A DNA stretch of 7,356 nt from Gammaproteobacteria bacterium (GTDB lineage Bacteria; Pseudomonadota; Gammaproteobacteria; GRL18), in contig DAOVUK010000147.1 of assembly GCA_030632625.1 (NCBI GenBank), positions 1 to 7,356 on the forward strand, written 5' to 3'. The notes beneath the pieces were generated by a model, which made no database searches, was not told the origin of the DNA, and saw only the letters and a program-made list of their open reading frames with translations. Below, piece after piece: positions 6,048 through 7,356 of this stretch; the stretch's first letter is position 1, and each line of letters starts with the position of its first letter. A program made the translations under genes and the position numbers.

Positions 6048-6122
6048 TCCCCAATAGCTCAGCGGTAGAGTAGGTGACTGTTAATCACTTGGTCGCATGT
6101 TCGAATCATGCTTGGGGAGCCA
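6048..6122 (+). tRNA. tRNA-Asn, anticodon GTT
   Basis: The 75-nt gene folds into a full cloverleaf. The acceptor stem is TCCCCAA (6048-6054) with TTGGGGA (6112-6118), followed by discriminator G and an encoded CCA (6120-6122). The D arm is GCTC/GAGT, the anticodon stem GGTGA/TCACT holds the loop CTGTTAA with GTT at 6080-6082, and the T arm is GCATG-TTCGAAT-CATGC. It delivers asparagine to AAC and AAU codons. It is a single gene with its own promoter and terminator. The D stem and the anticodon stem each have one terminal G-U pair, which is normal. No integrase or duplicated 3' end is seen beside it. Confidence 0.97.
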
Positions 6123-6128
6123 AACACC

Positions 6129-6176
6129 AAAAGGCTTTGAGAGACTCTTATTAAGAGAGTCCTCAGAGCCTTTTTT
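6129..6176 (+). terminator. Rho-independent terminator of tRNA-Asn
   Basis: A long stem pairs AAAAGGCTTTGAG (6129-6141) with CTCAGAGCCTTTT (6162-6174), and GACTCT (6143-6148) with the facing AGAGTC around a small AT-rich loop, with one bulge. A run of six T follows the last C (6171-6176). It starts seven bases after the tRNA CCA end. Confidence 0.88.
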
Positions 6177-6223
6177 AATTTTGGCAATCAGGCACCGTTA
6201 AGGCTGCCGTTTCTGTACTGACA

Positions 6224-6252
6224 AAGACAGAAAAATATAATAAAAATATAAT
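6224..6252 (+). promoter_or_regulatory. Candidate promoter of the 32-codon gene
   Basis: Two perfect TATAAT hexamers occur at 6236-6241 and 6247-6252. The second has AAGACA (6224-6229, four of six against TTGACA) 17 bp upstream, giving a start near 6259 and a leader of about 37 nt. The first lacks a good -35 partner. The area is very A/T-rich, so chance -10 matches are likely. Confidence 0.4.
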
Positions 6253-6295
6253 AAAAAAATAATATCGACTAAAATATCCACAAAGGATGCTTACA

Positions 6296-6394
6296 ATGAC
6301 AACTGCTCTAAATATCGTTAAAGTTATCAGCTTAGCTGGTGCTGCTTTAATTGCAATACTCGCTTTTGCTTTAATCTTCAATATCACTATTTAA
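6296..6394 (+). CDS. 32-residue single-pass membrane miniprotein
   Basis: ATG at 6296-6298 opens a 32-codon frame ending TAA at 6392-6394. The peptide starts MTTALNIVKVISLAG and continues with an unbroken hydrophobic run of Ala, Leu, Ile and Phe to residue 28, ending NITI. This is one membrane helix with a single lysine (K9) near the N-terminus. AAAGGA (6282-6287) lies 8 nt upstream, one of the best ribosome sites in the window. A promoter-like stretch precedes it and a perfect terminator follows, so it looks like an independent single-gene transcript between tRNA-Asn and mutS. I do not recognise a family. Small membrane proteins of this kind often regulate larger membrane proteins, or act as type I toxins; nothing here decides between them, and I see no convincing antisense RNA gene. 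It is too short for usual gene-calling limits. Confidence 0.62.
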   Translation: MTTALNIVKVISLAGAALIAILAFALIFNITI

Positions 6395-6402
6395 TAATAA
6401 GT

Positions 6403-6441
6403 TTACCCTAGTACTCCTGTAAGGTAATAGCTATAGGGTAA
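6403..6441. repeat. Perfect 8-bp inverted repeat between the miniprotein stop and its terminator
   Basis: TTACCCTA (6403-6410) and TAGGGTAA (6434-6441) are exact complements around a 23-nt loop. The loop contains a smaller palindrome, CCT-GTA-AGG (6416-6424). It begins eight bases after the small-gene stop. It could be a 3' UTR structure of that transcript or a regulator site; there is no T-run, so it is not itself a terminator. Confidence 0.5.
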
Positions 6442-6454
6442 TAATTATTAAGGT

Positions 6455-6481
6455 AAAAAGGCTCGTTTTACGAGCCTTTTT
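6455..6481 (+). terminator. Rho-independent terminator before mutS
   Basis: A perfect 12-bp stem AAAAAGGCTCGT (6455-6466) pairs with ACGAGCCTTTTT (6470-6481) around a TTT loop. The A-run and T-run make it usable in both directions. It ends the transcript of the 32-codon gene, so mutS probably has its own promoter in 6482-6611. Confidence 0.93.
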
Positions 6482-6562
6482 ACTTTCTATAACAGCGTAT
6501 CAGCAGCGCATTTAAAGGCATAAAGAATAACAACAAGATGGCGAGCTTGCTGTTTATTATCA

Positions 6563-6613
6563 TATAATAGGCTGATATTTTATTCGGCTTCCAAAAACTT
6601 GCTATCAGCTTAT
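6563..6613 (+). promoter_or_regulatory. mutS leader: -10-like box overlapping a hairpin that covers the start codon
   Basis: TATAAT occurs at 6563-6568 but no good -35 hexamer is found 15-19 bp upstream. ATAGGCTGATA (6567-6577) pairs with TATCAGCTTAT (6603-6613), eleven pairs including one G-U, around a 25-nt loop. The right arm includes the A and T of the mutS ATG (6612-6614). At the DNA level the palindrome overlaps the -10-like box. No Shine-Dalgarno is seen before this ATG. In RNA the stem would form only if transcription starts upstream of 6567. Confidence 0.4.
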
Positions 6614-7356
6614 GACCACCACAAAAAACAAAATACAAAATCTTCAGCAGCATACGCCTATGATGCAGCAATATTTAAAGATCAAGGCGGAATTCCCCAA
6701 TATGCTGGTATTTTACCGTATGGGGGATTTTTACGAGCTCTTTTTTGATGATGCCAAACGTGCCTCGCAGTTATTAGATCTTTCTTTAACCGCCCGGGGG
6801 CGCTCTTGTGGTGAACCAATCCCTATGGCAGGTCTGCCCTACCATGCCGTTGATAATTATTTAATTAAACTGGTGAAACTTAATCAGTCCGTCGCCATTT
6901 GCGAACAAATTGGCGACCCGGCTACTTCTAAGGGGCCCGTTGAAAGAAAAGTCGTACGTATTATCACCCCGGGAACCATTACTGATGACAACCTGCTGGA
7001 AGACAGAAAAGACAACTTGCTGGCCGCTGTCTTTATTAACCCTGCAGTTGATAAAGAGCTTGATAAAGAGTTGGATAAAGAGCTGACTAATGATTTCAAT
7101 GATCGGCAAAACGCCAGAGCATTCGGCCTCGCCATTCTTGATTTAACCAGTGGTCAATTCACCGTCTCAGAACTCAGCAGTCTGGAGTCTCTGCAGTCTG
7201 AATTAGAACGGCACAGACCTTGTGAATTATTATTAGAAGAAGGACTGGCAGTCAAAGAAGTTCTGCAGCGACAATTAGGCAAACAAACCGCATTTGCCGA
7301 ACAGCCGCCCTGGTGGTTTGATGAACAATCAGCAAGACAATGCCTGAATCAGCAAT
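6612..7356 (+). CDS. mutS: DNA mismatch repair protein MutS, N-terminal 248 residues
   Basis: MutS recognises mismatches and small loops and recruits MutL. Only the first 248 codons are present; the right edge cuts it. The start at 6612 gives [22 protein letters not shown], four residues longer at the front than E. coli MutS before the shared [16 protein letters not shown] carries the mismatch-wedging Phe-x-Glu as F40 and E42. The blocks [18 protein letters not shown] (67-84), [21 protein letters not shown] (94-114) and [12 protein letters not shown] (118-129) are nearly identical to the family. Domain I is complete and the connector domain starts around [11 protein letters not shown] (173-183). 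An insert of about 20 residues with three DKEL units (147-158) lies where E. coli has a short turn. The start codon has no clear ribosome site and lies in a predicted hairpin. The ATPase domain would be outside the window. Confidence 0.97.
   Translation, partial: MTTTKNKIQNLQQHTPMMQQYLKIKAEFPNMLVFYRMGDFYELFFDDAKRASQLLDLSLTARGRSCGEPIPMAGLPYHAVDNYLIKLVKLNQSVAICEQIGDPATSKGPVERKVVRIITPGTITDDNLLEDRKDNLLAAVFINPAVDKELDKELDKELTNDFNDRQNARAFGLAILDLTSGQFTVSELSSLESLQSELERHRPCELLLEEGLAVKEVLQRQLGKQTAFAEQPPWWFDEQSARQCLNQQ
7050..7085 (+). repeat. Three 12-bp tandem units inside mutS
   Basis: GATAAAGAGCTT (7050-7061), GATAAAGAGTTG (7062-7073) and GATAAAGAGCTG (7074-7085) encode DKEL three times, at residues 147-158. 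The period is a multiple of three. The charged repeat lies in the loop between NLLAAV and FGLAILDL in the mismatch-binding domain region. Confidence 0.95.

Noticed and set aside
6048..6122. tRNA-Asn as the attachment site of an integrated element
   Set aside because: There is no integrase and no second copy of the tRNA 3' end in the window; mutS and other core genes flank it.
6175..6387. Minus-strand 70-codon frame opposite the 32-codon gene
   Set aside because: It has no ribosome site and runs into the tRNA terminator; the plus-strand small gene has far better signals.
6861..7135. Two minus-strand frames of about 82 codons opposite mutS
   Set aside because: They are shadows of the strongly conserved mutS frame, and their low-complexity Ser/Leu or Ile/Phe runs come from the DKEL repeat region.

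Overview
The window reads as an ordinary but repeat-rich stretch of chromosome from an AT-rich gammaproteobacterium. The best evidence is the close match of the YoaA-type helicase and of MutS to their enterobacterial counterparts, a DUF484-type sensor fused to GGDEF, and a type IV pilus FimT/GspH-like pseudopilin. Genus cannot be told from the sequence alone. The short tandem repeats and the miniature transposon-like element suggest a genome with many small dispersed repeats.

Layout. Bases 1-99 hold the possible 5' end of an unidentified minus-strand gene running off the left edge. Bases 174-4957 are a minus-strand block. In transcription order it holds a diguanylate cyclase (DUF484-like sensor plus GGDEF), a nitroreductase-family flavoprotein 40 bp downstream, a 267-bp repeat-filled gap, a small DUF6998-like protein with a possible PD-(D/E)XK nuclease-like core, and the XPD/DinG-type iron-sulphur helicase YoaA 37 bp further on. 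Bases 4958-5357 are non-coding, with a candidate operator palindrome and a 133-bp MITE-like inverted-repeat element. From 5358 everything is on the plus strand: a solitary type IV pseudopilin; tRNA-Asn(GTT) with a near-consensus promoter, a leader hairpin and a terminator; a 32-codon membrane miniprotein gene with its own ribosome binding site and a textbook terminator; and the first 248 codons of mutS, cut by the right edge.

How the genes relate. Two DNA-repair proteins, YoaA and MutS, bracket the window but are divergent in position and not an operon. The nuclease-like small protein and YoaA are probably co-transcribed and may work together. The diguanylate cyclase makes c-di-GMP, which commonly controls type IV pili, but its separation from the pseudopilin by a MITE and opposite orientation make a local functional link only a guess.

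I do not see a clear new multi-gene system. The points most worth a second look are the hidden 32-aa membrane protein, the DUF6998-YoaA pair, in-frame tandem repeats inserted into both repair proteins, a hairpin covering the mutS start codon, the MITE, and the heptamer array.
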